A stretch of 64,000 bases of DNA from Pyronema omphalodes (Eukaryota; Ascomycota; Pezizomycetes; Pezizales; Pyronemataceae), in the NCBI GenBank assembly GCA_024516155.1, contig JAJJXM010000006.1, forward strand, positions 124,001 through 188,000, read 5' to 3'. Below the pieces are notes generated by a model. That model was not told the origin of the DNA. It did not search any database and saw nothing but the letters and a program-made list of their open reading frames with translations. Shown here in pieces: positions 45,903 through 56,188 of the stretch (positions are counted from its first letter, which is position 1; each line of letters begins with the position of its first letter). A program made the position numbers and the translations under genes.

Positions 45903-47769
45903 ATGTATCGACGCTCGGTAACACAGATATCTTTGGGAGCTCCACATAAGCTCACCGGAGCTCGAGCTGTAGCTAGATGCACCGTTCTATCCACATCGAC
46001 CAAAAGAAAAATGGCAACCATGGCCGCCTTTAAAGTCCCCAAAGTCGAGAACGAACCAAACGTAGGTTCTATGTTTTCTTACCTTTGCTTTATGAACCTC
46101 AATACTGACGACCTCCAGCAACACTACGCCCCCAACAGTCCCTCCCGCCTCGCTCTCGATGCCGCGCTGACCACCCTCCGCTCTCAACCTCCCCTAAACA
46201 TCCCGCTCCATATTGGAGCCACTCTGAAAACCACCAGCGAACTTCAGACCCAGTTCATTCCCTCCAGCCATAGCACCACCCTTGCCACTTCCTCCAGTGC
46301 CTCAGCTGCCGATGTAACCGCAGCCATCAACTCAGCGTTGGCGGTGAAGCACTCCTGGTCTTCTCTACCCTTTGCTGACCGCGCAGCCATCTTTCTAAAA
46401 GCGGCCGACCTAATATCCACCAAATACCGCTACCAACTCCTCGCTCTGACTATGCTCGGTCAAGGAAAGAATGCCTGGCAGGCAGAAATCGATGCCGCTG
46501 CAGAGTTGGCGGACTTCTTACGATTCAACGTTGCCTATGCCGAGGAGCTATACGCCCAACAGCCTGTCAAGAATTCCACCAACGTTTGGAACCGCGTGGA
46601 GTACCGTCCGCTGGAGGGATTTGTCTATGCCATCTCACCGTTCAACTTTACTGCCATCGGAGGAAACCTGGCGGCTGCCCCGGCATTGATGGGGAATGTG
46701 GTGGTTTGGAAGCCGTCACCTGCAGCGTTGGCGAGCAATTACCTTGTCTATCAGATCCTTTTGGAGGCGGGACTGCCGGAGGGGGTGATACAGTGGGTGC
46801 CGGGAGATGCAGAGACGGTCACAAAGGCGGTCTTGGGGCACAAGGAGTTTGCAGCACTGCACTTCACAGGGTCGACGGCGGTTTTCAGGGAATTGTATGG
46901 GCAGATTGCAGATGGAGTGAGGGAAGGCAGGTATAAGGGATATCCAAGGATCGTGGGGGAAACGGGAGGGAAGAACTTTCACCTCATCCACTCGTCAGCG
47001 GAGAGGAGAAACGCAGTGGTTCAGACGGTGCGGGGGGCGTTCGAGTATCAGGGACAGAAATGCAGTGCTTGCTCAAGGGTCTACATCCCCGAAAGCATGA
47101 GCAAGGAGTTTCTGGCGGAGTTGAAGACAGAGGTCGAAGGGCTTAAGGTTGGGCCGCCTGAGGGCTGGGACAACTTTATTGGTCCCGTTATTCATAGGGG
47201 AAGCTTCGAGAAGTTGAAAGGGGTCATCGATGCGGCTAACAAAGACAAGAAGTTGAAGTTGTTGACCGGGGGAAAGTACGACGATTCAGAGGGTTTCTAC
47301 ATCCATCCCACGGTTTACATAGCCAAGGACCCGGCGCATGACTTGTTCAACAAGGAGCTGTTTGGGCCGGTCCTGGTGGTGTATGTGTACAAGGACAATG
47401 AGTGGGATGATGTCTTAAAGACCGTGGAGAAGGGAGGTGGGGGATATGCACTCACTGGGTCTGTCTTTGCAAAGGATAGGGGGGTCATCAGACAGGCAGA
47501 GGAGGCGCTGAGAGAGGCGGCTGGGAACTTTTATATCAGTGAGTCTACAGTATTCCAACTTAGCTGGTAGCAGGAGGTTAATGGGTATTATAGATTGTAA
47601 ATCTACGGGAGCAGTGGTGGGCCAGCAACCCTTTGGCGGAGCTAGAGCTTCGGGAACGAATGACAAGGCCGGCAGCATGAGCCTGTTGACGAGGTTTGTT
47701 AGCGCCAGGAGCATCAAGGAGGAATTTGTGGGGATGGAGAAGGTGGGTTATGTTAGTAATGAAGCGTAG
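45903..47769 (+). CDS. PUT2: delta-1-pyrroline-5-carboxylate dehydrogenase, left-arm copy, 584 aa
   Basis: Exons are 45903..46061, 46119..47538 and 47594..47769 (1755 nt). Intron 1 (46062..46118) has GTAGGT, an ACTGAC branch and CTCCAG. Intron 2 (47539..47593) has GTGAGT and TTATAG, and joins NFYI to NCKSTGAVVGQQPFGGARASGTNDKAG in frame. ALDH signatures: ISPFNFTAIGG, WKPSP, catalytic Glu in VGETGGKNF (about 334) and catalytic Cys in GQKCSACSR (about 368). The basic Ser/Thr/Arg-rich start (MYRRSVTQIS) is a mitochondrial leader. The enzyme oxidises glutamate semialdehyde to glutamate with NAD, the second step of proline catabolism. Start context CACAATG is good. Intron 1 is 57 nt with no stop, so its retention would add 19 residues and remain in frame. 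Confidence 0.96.
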
Positions 47770-48130
47770 CGGAGCGTTGGGATGCCGATAAGTTGAAGAG
47801 TGTTATGGACGGGCAGGGGTGATCAATGGGCTTCAGGTCTCACGAAAATGGGATGGGTGTATATATTATTATCATGTTCTTCATTGTGATCGAAATGCAA
47901 TCGTATCCAATACCAATCAACTCCAATCTCCCTGAATACAAAAAGTGAAATCAATAACTCATGTCTCAACCCCACCCAGAATATCCATAGCCGCACCGGC
48001 CCACAGATATACCGTCATCCACAGAACGTTACCTGATGGTAGAGGTCTGGCCACCATTGGAGTAGTGTATGTTGTGTTTTGTATTTCTAGACTTTCCATT
48101 TCAGCATCGCGGAACGGAAACCCCGATCCC

Positions 48131-48256
48131 AAGGCACATTTTGTCCGACACAAACCGAGTGATATACCATGCTTATTACTCGCAATGCCGACCGCACGTG
48201 CATGTGCACCGACATTCAGGTGAATAACAGCAACATCGTAACTCCTGTTCAACTGA
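48131..48256. repeat. direct repeat unit 1 (left arm)
   Basis: About 126 bp with blocks GAGTGATAT, GACCGCA, GTGCATGTG and AGGTGAATAACAGCAACA shared in order with 48561..48688. The mirror copy is 60766..60891. Confidence 0.7.
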
Positions 48257-48560
48257 TTGTTCTCACAACCGTGATGTTCCTCAACAAATTTGATACCAGT
48301 GAAGATTGCACAAAGATTTCTTGACCAGCGGCAAGAAGCACAAGCAAACAGGGCTCCAAAATGTAACGACGAGAACGAAAACCAGCAGGAAGAGGAGAGG
48401 TGACAACAGGCCCAAGAAATGAAGTGCGCTCTGGAGCGGATCCCAGCGAGACTTAAGGTAACAGCCAGAGCCGAGAAATGTATTCAGACTGTAGCGTACA
48501 TCATAACCTTAAAGTTGGGAACGTTCAGGAAACCAAACCAAATCAAATCAAAAACAATCT

Positions 48561-48688
48561 CAAAGCACATCTTTTTCAACTAAGACGAGTGATATGGCAT
48601 ACTTACGACTCACGATGCTGACCGCATGTGCATGTGTGTACCCTATCGTTTAGGTGAATAACAGCAACACTGCTACTCTCGTTGACAT
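48561..48688. repeat. direct repeat unit 2 (left arm)
   Basis: Second unit of the pair starting at 48131; the mirror is 60334..60461. Function unknown. Confidence 0.7.
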
Positions 48689-49302
48689 GATCATCTGCGT
48701 ATTCAGGATACTGTTCAAGGGACTCAACATCAAAGTTGACTAGACAACGATGTCACAACTATCCGCAGGACTATGTCGTCACAGCCTTCCGCGGCCGTGT
48801 TAGACGCATAATCCCTCGGACGAAAGGTCTACAAGACCCGTCTAAAACCTAACGAGTTTTAAACACCCACACCAAAAAAAAAGTACATCAATCACTGATG
48901 CATATCTGTGGCTAAGAAGACGATGATGCACCGAGCATGAAAGGGAATTTTGTAAGGTCGCCGCGAATGGAGACTGCGAATACACACGATACAAGCGGCT
49001 CGAGATGACTGCTGAGGTGTGAGGGCCAAGATCCGCGAGACTGAACCTCAACGACACACACCTGATTCTAGATTATGCTCGATTTTCGTCTCGGGGTCTT
49101 TCCCCACTCAGTTACGTATGTTATGCCGTTGTAGGTACCGGTGGACGGACAGAGTGCTTCACTCGGCATCACTCGCAGAGCTGCGCTGTCCGATGTGCGC
49201 CCCAGTATTGTATCGGATGGCGGTATTTGTTCCATGATAAAACAACGTCATTTTTCTTTCCTATCTGAATCTACCATCATCCTCGACATACATACACTGA
49301 AA

Positions 49303-49847
49303 ATGCCTCGTTCGAGTAAAATGAAGACCGACAGATCGGTCGATACGTACGTAACATGCATCTCTTGGAATCTTCCTTGCACCACAATTTACATCAATAC
49401 GAACGAAACTGACTGAGTTACAGGGTGCCACCGACACCGTCGAGGTCCCCTGTTGCACGACGTAGCCTGATTGTCAGGCTTCGCTACAGACCCAGAACGG
49501 TATCGATCCGTCTGGGGCCCCCGCGCCGCCCAGAGCATCTCCTCGACAAGGAGCATTGCTCCAAGGAGATGGCAAACCTCCGTGGCGCCATCCTCGGATG
49601 GACCCTTGGGCCTTGTGGTCCAATGGGCATCCTCGTCGCTGTCGCTCTGAGGCAGCCCCTACCCACCTCCGATCCCGCCAAGGAGGTCCTGGTACAGCGC
49701 CTCAAGGAGGCATTTAGGTGCCCCCGGTGCACCTGGTGCCTGAACAGCGGGGACGAGTCGCTGAACATGGCGACCGTCTGGGGCTACTTCGGGTCCGAGT
49801 TGGTGGACAACATCACCGACCAAGTCCGAAGAATGGTCGGTGTCTGA
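49303..49847 (+). CDS. small two-exon gene of unknown family, left-arm copy, 155 aa
   Basis: Exon 1 is 49303..49346 and exon 2 is 49424..49847. The 77-nt intron has a GTACGT donor, a CTGACTGAG branch region and a TTACAG acceptor. 468 nt in frame. The protein begins MPRSSKMKTDRSVDT and is basic and Pro-rich to about residue 50 (LIVRLRYRPRTVSIRLGPPRR). It continues with CSKEMANLR, ILGW and VQRLKEAFRCPRCTWCL, and ends GDESLNMATVWGYFGSEL and VRRMVGV. No signal peptide or membrane segment. One CxxCxxC-like cluster suggests metal binding or a redox site; this is speculation. Intron position and phase are the same in all four copies in the window. It is followed 45 bp later by the 13-bp minisatellite. 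No known family recognised; a chance frame is unlikely given the indel pattern against the repeat B copy. Confidence 0.65.
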
Positions 49848-49890
49848 TGGGGGATGCCTGTGTTTCTTCTTCTTTTGTTTGCTTTGTTTG

Positions 49891-50149
49891 TCTTTTTGTT
49901 CTGTCTTTTTGTTCTGTCTTTTTCTTCTGTTTTTCTCTTCTGTCTTTTTCTTCTGTCTTTTTCTTCTGTCTTTTTCTTCTGTCTTTTTCTTCTGTCTTTT
50001 TCTTCTGTCTTTTTCTTCTGTCTTTTTCTTCTGTCTTTTTCTTCTGTCTTTTTCTTCTGTCTTTTTCTTCTGTCTTTTTCTTCTGTCTTTTTCTTCTGTC
50101 TTTTTCTTCTGTCTTTTTCTTCTGTCTTTTTCTTCTGTCTTTTTCTTCT
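49891..50149. repeat. 13-bp minisatellite (TTTTTCTTCTGTC)n, left arm, about 20 units
   Basis: Starts with TCTTTTTGTTCTG variants and contains a single TCTGTTTTTCTCTTC variant near 49927. Because 13 is not a multiple of 3 and the unit has no stop in any frame, it generates Phe/Leu/Ser-rich pseudo-proteins in all three frames. Confidence 0.95.
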
Positions 50150-52703
50150 TTTGTATTTTCTTTCGTTGTATTAATCTGACTTTCTTTTTGTACTATATTT
50201 CAATGTTTAATTTGTAATATTTAAATTTTGTTCCGAATGAGCCTTTCAAGCAAGTGTCACCGTGAAATCCAGTAAACAGATATTTCAATTGATAATGAAT
50301 TACACCCTGTCTCAGTTCCAACATCGTGACGCCAATCTTCCTGACTAGCCCCCACGACCCGTCGAATGAAACACTACAAACACCACTCCACCGACTCTAC
50401 ACTCCTCTTTCAGCTGAAGTTTCTTCGTGCTATATCTTTAGCTATCTACCAATCCTCGTATTATGATTGCTATCAACAACGGCTGCTTGAAGACGAGTTT
50501 CACTCCGACTACACCTCGCCTATAATCACCGTCTACCAACGTTAACACCCCACCGTCAATGACACCCCGCCGTCAATGATACCCCGCCGTCAATGATACC
50601 TCGCCGATGACCAAACTCACTCTCCCGCTTCTTATTCCATCTCCAGAAGCTGCTTTGCTATGCTCCTCATGTACATTCAACAGTGGCTACGACATCATTT
50701 ACAAAGTCCCCACCGCCGCTGCCGCCGACGAGGACTACCTATCCGAAAAGCCTGGAACTGAACATTCTACCCTCAAACTGGCGGTTACATTTCTCTATGT
50801 CCCCGTTATTGGCTAATCTTGACATTGTGATCCCTTCTAGAATGGCTGCTCGATTACAGGTACCACACCGACTACACGACGACGATGACCACGTCCCGCC
50901 GACAACCACACCAGCTCTCCCTGTCCCGATGCAAACAGCAATAATCTATACTACACTCTCCTCCGGCGTTCGTTCTGCCATCTACATCGGCTATTTCTCT
51001 ATTCCCGTCACGCACGTTCAACAGTGGCCGCAACCCCGTTTGCAACATCCCCACCGCATCCCAGTGCCGACGACGACGGCGGCGACGACGACAACGACGA
51101 CGACAACGACTCATCCGACAAGCCTGGGACACCACATAATACGCTCCTCGCCTGCTGGGATTCATCCCTCCCCATATCGTTGCGTTTCCTTCGAGGTTCC
51201 GATCATGTTCAACGCTGACGTCGCGGGTTAGGGTTCGCCATGTAAGTCAACAGCTGCAGTGCAAAGCTGCAGTGCAACGCCGGGGCTTAACCCTGCCTTC
51301 TACCCCTGTTCTGGCAGCGGTCTGTTCTAGGGCTGCAGCTGGGGTTTCGGGAGGGCTGCGTCTTGGCCGTGGATGCTCTTAGGGCTCTGGAAGGTATGGC
51401 AGGTATGGAAGGTATGGATTATCCCTGTCTTGTACTAGCAGCTTGACAGGAGGGAATTACAGCACGACTGCGGGCTACACGGGGTGTTGAATGCGGCGAG
51501 TGAATGGAGCAGTGTCGCGAGTCTGCTGATCAGAGGGTCATGGGGCTAGGGTGGTGAGCAAGAGCCCGCGATGATTTGGGATCACAGAGAACAACGATCA
51601 CAAGCTAAGTGGGAGGGAGAGTTTGTTGGAGATCTGAATTTGAAGCTGAATTTACAGGACTGACTTGCAATTCACCAGACCAGATACATTCACCACGCCT
51701 TGTGCATGATCGTTACGACCCGTACGTGGACACTGGAAGCAGACGCCTGTATTCGGACTCCGAGGCCTGTATACAATTACTACCACTTTGATACGATAAC
51801 CATCTACATACCAGCAAAACAATGCCCCATGGACCTCGATCTACAGAGTTACAACTGCTGGAGCTAATGATCTTTGAAATCATCCCTCCGAAATGAGGTC
51901 TGAGCCTCAAAACTGCTGTGTTTGTTTACAGTCCCCGGACTTCGAGAAGACCCATTAAGTAGCCAGCCTGGAACCCCTTTGACACCAAAAACCTCAGGAT
52001 CCACCTCAGGATCCAGGACCACATGCTTGACGGAATTTGGCACACAGGAAAGTCATCATTCATAACCTTACGAAATGCTGTACCCGGAGGCTCACATCAT
52101 TGGAAACCCTGGAGGCCGGAGACATGGGAAGACTATCTGGTAACGGGTATCACCCTTGAGTCTGTCGTTTTTCCGGATCAAAAGGGTATCAGGTCTGACA
52201 CACTACTAGTCACTCGATTCTAATGCCGTCACATTTCTTGCCTCATTTTGCCTATCCCGTGGACCCAGGTAGTATAGTTGGACTTTGAGCTTCGGGAAGA
52301 CAACTGGATCCGGATCCTAGTGGTGGCGACTGCTTGATGGATCTCATGCTAGACTTGAGGTGGGTCACAGCTTTTTATGTGAAAATCGAAGAAGGCTGGA
52401 TGACGCAAGGAAAGTCTTTTCTATTTTCCCGCTTTCCCCGGCACTAACTCAATTATACATGAACCGTCTCTTGCATTTCAAACGGAAGAGGCGGACTATA
52501 TCTCCGCAGGTTCTCTGTTTCCATTTTCTTACCCCACATTACCATCTTGCCCCCACCCTGCCTCAAATGCACTACCGAATCCGGATTCTCCCTACTGATA
52601 TGCCTAGCATTCAAGATATAGATTATGTAGTCATCGGTACACTTGCGTCATCTTATCAAAATGATTAACGGACTCTGGTTCCCCAGGTTCTCATTGCTTG
52701 CGT
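50150..52703. other. left arm inner part, no supported gene
   Basis: Open frames here (for example 50683..51231, 182 codons, Thr/Pro-rich) arise from degenerate internal repeats. A block around 50680-50760 (CAACAGTGGCTACGAC, CATCCGAAAAGCCTGG-like) recurs at 51020-51130 with CGACGACGAC expansions. There is no domain and no splice support. It also holds short GTATGGAAG repeats at 51390-51415 and CTCAGGATCCA repeats at 51992-52015. Confidence 0.5.
50546..50610. repeat. 17-bp tandem repeat, left arm, about 3.8 units
   Basis: Units of the form CACCCCGCCGTCAATGA with one or two changes each. The mirror array is 58282..58346. Confidence 0.85.
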
Positions 52704-55700
52704 TACATCTTCAGAAATCCTATTACCACTCTCTACCTTTTTATTCACCATTCCCACCCTCTATAATTCCTTTATCCATTACTCACATCCATTGCCATTG
52801 ACAACGCCGCCTAGCATCCATGTCTTTTTCCCCAGAATTTTGCGATCACTCATATTATGCTAACGAAATATGATGTCATTGGCCGATTAACGAATAGTTA
52901 TGCTCCGTGTCTACATTACTCGTCTCGTGCCTCCCTCGATTACCACTATCCAATATTTCCGGGCATTTCCCGGTGGTCAAAGCTACAAAATCCTGCGCCT
53001 ACAGCTCTTTCGAAAATTCCGTCATACCCCCGAAATTACAGTTCTCACACCCGTCCTTTTCTCCTGGAATTTCAATGGTTACTGAAAGTCCAATTGGTCT
53101 TTCCTGTCAACATATATGTAATACGTTTACGTTAACCGTATAATTCTCATCAAGATATTTCCTACACTAATGAATAGTAAACCTGGTTGGGCATAATCCT
53201 CGTCCACTACATTTTCCCTCTCAGTACTTTTACGGCCAGTTAAGAATTCTCCTTACCATATTAGCTCATTTACACCTAGAAACTGGGGTCTGATTGCGGA
53301 TAGGCTCTACGTTAGTGTTTATTTTTTCCTCCCGAATTCTGAAGAATAATCATCCTCATATCCATAACCATTTTTTTGCCATAACACTCCCATCGTGCCT
53401 CTTCTCCTCGAACATAGAGAGATAGTGAATACCAGACAGTGGTTATTTTCACTTACATAATTGATATCTTTTAAATTTTTCATGGGAGAGCCTATTGTAA
53501 TTTATTTAAGCCTGTGGAATCTGTAGATAAAATAAAAATACATTCGTTAATATTTCTGTCAGTAATCTTCATCAGACATCACTTGTGGTTTCCAACACGG
53601 AAAGTTGCTGGAAGTTGCGGCTTAGCTTTTATCCGTAACAAGACTTGATAATTCCAAGCCTTACGCTGAGCATGCAATGGAAGTAGGTAACGAACAATAG
53701 TGTGTTTTACTTAGAGAAATAAGATCCAAGAACGTATTTGATAAAGCAGATAAAAAACTGAAGATTTCCGAGGGAAAACATTTTGTAGGGCCGTTGTTTG
53801 AGTTGATGATGCCGTGTTCTGCAATACGTTGCGTGGTGTGTCGTTTTCTACGTGCACAGCCTCACGGTGTTTGGGGTTTAAGTTAGGTTCGACGTAACCC
53901 GTGACCTAATGGGTGATGCAGCAGTACTAAAATACGCTGTCACATAATGCACAGTGATCAATGTAAATGTATAGAAGATCGGACAATATTTTTCAATGTG
54001 GTCTATTAGTTGATACTTTTATATATGAGGGATTTTCGTCGGATTTTGTGTATTTCTTCTGCTTGGATATGTGGTTGGTTGGTTCTTGTTCTTGAGCGAT
54101 AGCCGGAGAGAAGAAGGTATGGAAACTGTACTGCTTTGCAAGCTATGCTGTGGATTTGGAAGATAATATTTAGTCTCAGCTTTATATCCGCTTGCCATGG
54201 CCACCAATTCCAAGGCGGAACCCACGACAGGGACTGAGATTCAGGGACTGAGATTTTTTTTCAAAAAAAAAGTAAAACTGTAATGGTATTCAAGGCTGTC
54301 TCCATCTAATCACGGGTCCTCTCGTTCGAGAATTCCCAACTTCAAGCCAGCCTTTTCCGGAATAATGCTCTTCAACGTGCCCTCCCCAAAAGCCATACGA
54401 ATATTGATAATAGCCCAGTACTGCATTTCTTATTGCGTCTAAATAGCCCATATTAACGACCTACTCACATCTAGTCCACCATGCACTTTGCAGACGAGGA
54501 CTAGCTTCATAGGTACAAGTTACTATATGTGTTACCAACATGACCGGGGGCGGAATTTATTCTGCATTGCGGCCTTTTGGTCTTTCTCCAGTAGCCATGC
54601 AGCTTAGTACTTCCGACCAACGAGAACTGCAAGAAGAAATGACCGTTGAAATTATTTTCAGCGGCAATAACCGCCACTGCCAGGAAGTGAAATGACGATA
54701 GGAACAACATAAATGGCACTGTAACTGCAGGTGTAGGCAATCCCAATTCAAATGATAGAAAACATCAAGCGATATCTCCTTGTATTCTATAGGGTTACTC
54801 AAAGCTCTAAAAGCAGCGGCATTCGACAAATCGGTCGGCAACTCTGTTTAATGAGAGTTGAGGGACAGAACCAGGGTTAGAAATGAGCTTTGAGTGGTGA
54901 TGTCGGAAACTGAGATTGAAACTTGGACGGAACCTTGGTTCTACACTAAAGTTCTCCGTCAATCGGAAGAGCGCTGACACGCCAAGTTTGCGTCACGGAC
55001 AGATTTAACGTATTTTTCGAGCTTTGAGTTACCGGTGTATATTGAAATATACCACTGTGTGTTCTGTGACAGCGTATTTTAGTTCCATAGTCTCGCCCAC
55101 TACGTCACATGTCGCGTCGAACCTTACTTAACCCCCCGAACTACGTAAGGCTATGGGTGTAGCAATGAAAACACCGCGGATCTCATTTCGACGTATCGCA
55201 ACCCTAACTAGCGCAACAAGAAGCTACCAAAATTCGCCTGCTGCACACCCTTTTCCATTGTTGAAATTTTCAGTTTTCCCCGCTCCTCGGCTAATAAATT
55301 CAAAACATTCGTTCACTGTACAGAATGTCACTATTATTCATTCCTTTTTTCCATCAAATCTTCGGCGTAGCTATTCGAATTTATCGATTTTAATGTGGGC
55401 ACGAATTAAGCCTCAACTGTCAGCTGGTTTCGGTATCGAATACTCTGAGTGAGAAATTGTGAAGATATCGGACAATAACGACCTATTACTTTTTAGATCA
55501 TTATATCCCGATTCCTCAACCCTCCCTAATGACAGCAGTTTCTCATTTTCGATTACTTTCAATAGCTTTGCCCTTGTTGAATGAACACCAGTCTCAACGT
55601 TCTAAGTCTTCGCGTTGTCCCCCGGCGAGATGCTTAAAAACGTCTCCCAGGAAAGTTGCGAAGACAGAATGGATTGGTGAAGGAGGGATTGGTAAGTTCG

Positions 55701-56188
55701 ACAAAAACCACGGCTTTGGGTACAGCTCAAAATTCCAGACGACATCAAGTGAGAAGGAAAATAAACTGATGAGATTGTAAACTACAGGTGGAGAATGAGT
55801 ATTAAGGGCCTATAAAGGATCGGGAATTGAAATTAAAGAAGGAGAAAGCGATTTGCCAGAGTTATATGAGAGTAATAATGAACCTAAGAACTGCAGGAAA
55901 GCAGAAAAAAAGAGTGTGCTGGCACCAACCCACTAGGGGCTACTATTGTCTGCGATTCTGTTGCTGTGAACCAAGCCAGGTTAGCTGCTAATTGTACATA
56001 CCAAGACAATATCAAAGGTTGTTAAGATCTGTTGTACCACTAAGAAGCGTCATAAATCTAGGGGGAAAAGGATTTAAACCCGATGGGCGTGTGGATATAA
56101 CGGAAGTTTCAGAAAATCTGTAAGCGCCGGCTTCTGTAGTTTATATTTCTGGAAGTTCCGGAAATGGCGTGGGATTTTGGAAGATGTG
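52704..56188. other. unique spacer of the palindrome (3485 bp)
   Basis: No recognised gene. Open frames reach only 99 codons and none has a domain. The main structure is a pair of imperfect inverted repeats of about 100 bp at 53858 and 55152, listed separately. A short tandem GGGACTGAGATT pair lies at 54229-54255. Confidence 0.6.
53858..55152. mobile_element. possible non-autonomous DNA transposon, imperfect inverted repeats of about 100 bp
   Basis: 53858..53956 and the reverse complement of 55052..55152 share AGCCT, ACG, GTT, GGGG, TTAAGT, AGGTTCGACG and CTAAAATACGCTGTCACA in order, with substitutions and small indels. Total span is about 1.3 kb with no coding frame. I could not find a convincing target duplication, so this may be an old element with eroded ends or a simple inverted duplication. 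Confidence 0.5.

Larger units (their letters stand above)
47770..49302. other. left arm, non-coding between P5C dehydrogenase and the small gene
   Basis: No gene recognised; open frames are short and mirrored on both strands. It contains a pair of direct repeats at 48131..48256 and 48561..48688, described separately. Confidence 0.5.
45022..52703. repeat. giant inverted repeat, left arm (at least 7682 bp)
   Basis: It pairs with 56189..64000 read in reverse. Positions sum to 109022 outside the minisatellite and to 108892 inside it. Every open frame in one arm has a counterpart of identical length and sequence in the other, outside the minisatellite. The inner edge is sharp: both arms read GCTTGCGT and then diverge (T versus C, then unrelated after ACATCTTC). 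The outer edge is not in view because the right arm runs to the window end. Contents from outside in: 5' flank, P5C dehydrogenase, a 430-bp-spaced direct repeat, the small two-exon gene, minisatellite, a 17-bp array, and about 2 kb of non-coding DNA. Confidence 0.97.

Noticed and set aside
49718..50217. Long Phe/Leu/Ser-rich open frames in three phases (also 58675..59304)
   Set aside because: They are the 13-bp minisatellite read through; the unit has no stop in any frame.
50683..51231. 182-codon Thr/Pro-rich frame in the left arm (mirror 57661..58209)
   Set aside because: Derived from degenerate tandem blocks and CGACGAC expansions; no domain, and overlapping frames on the other strand.
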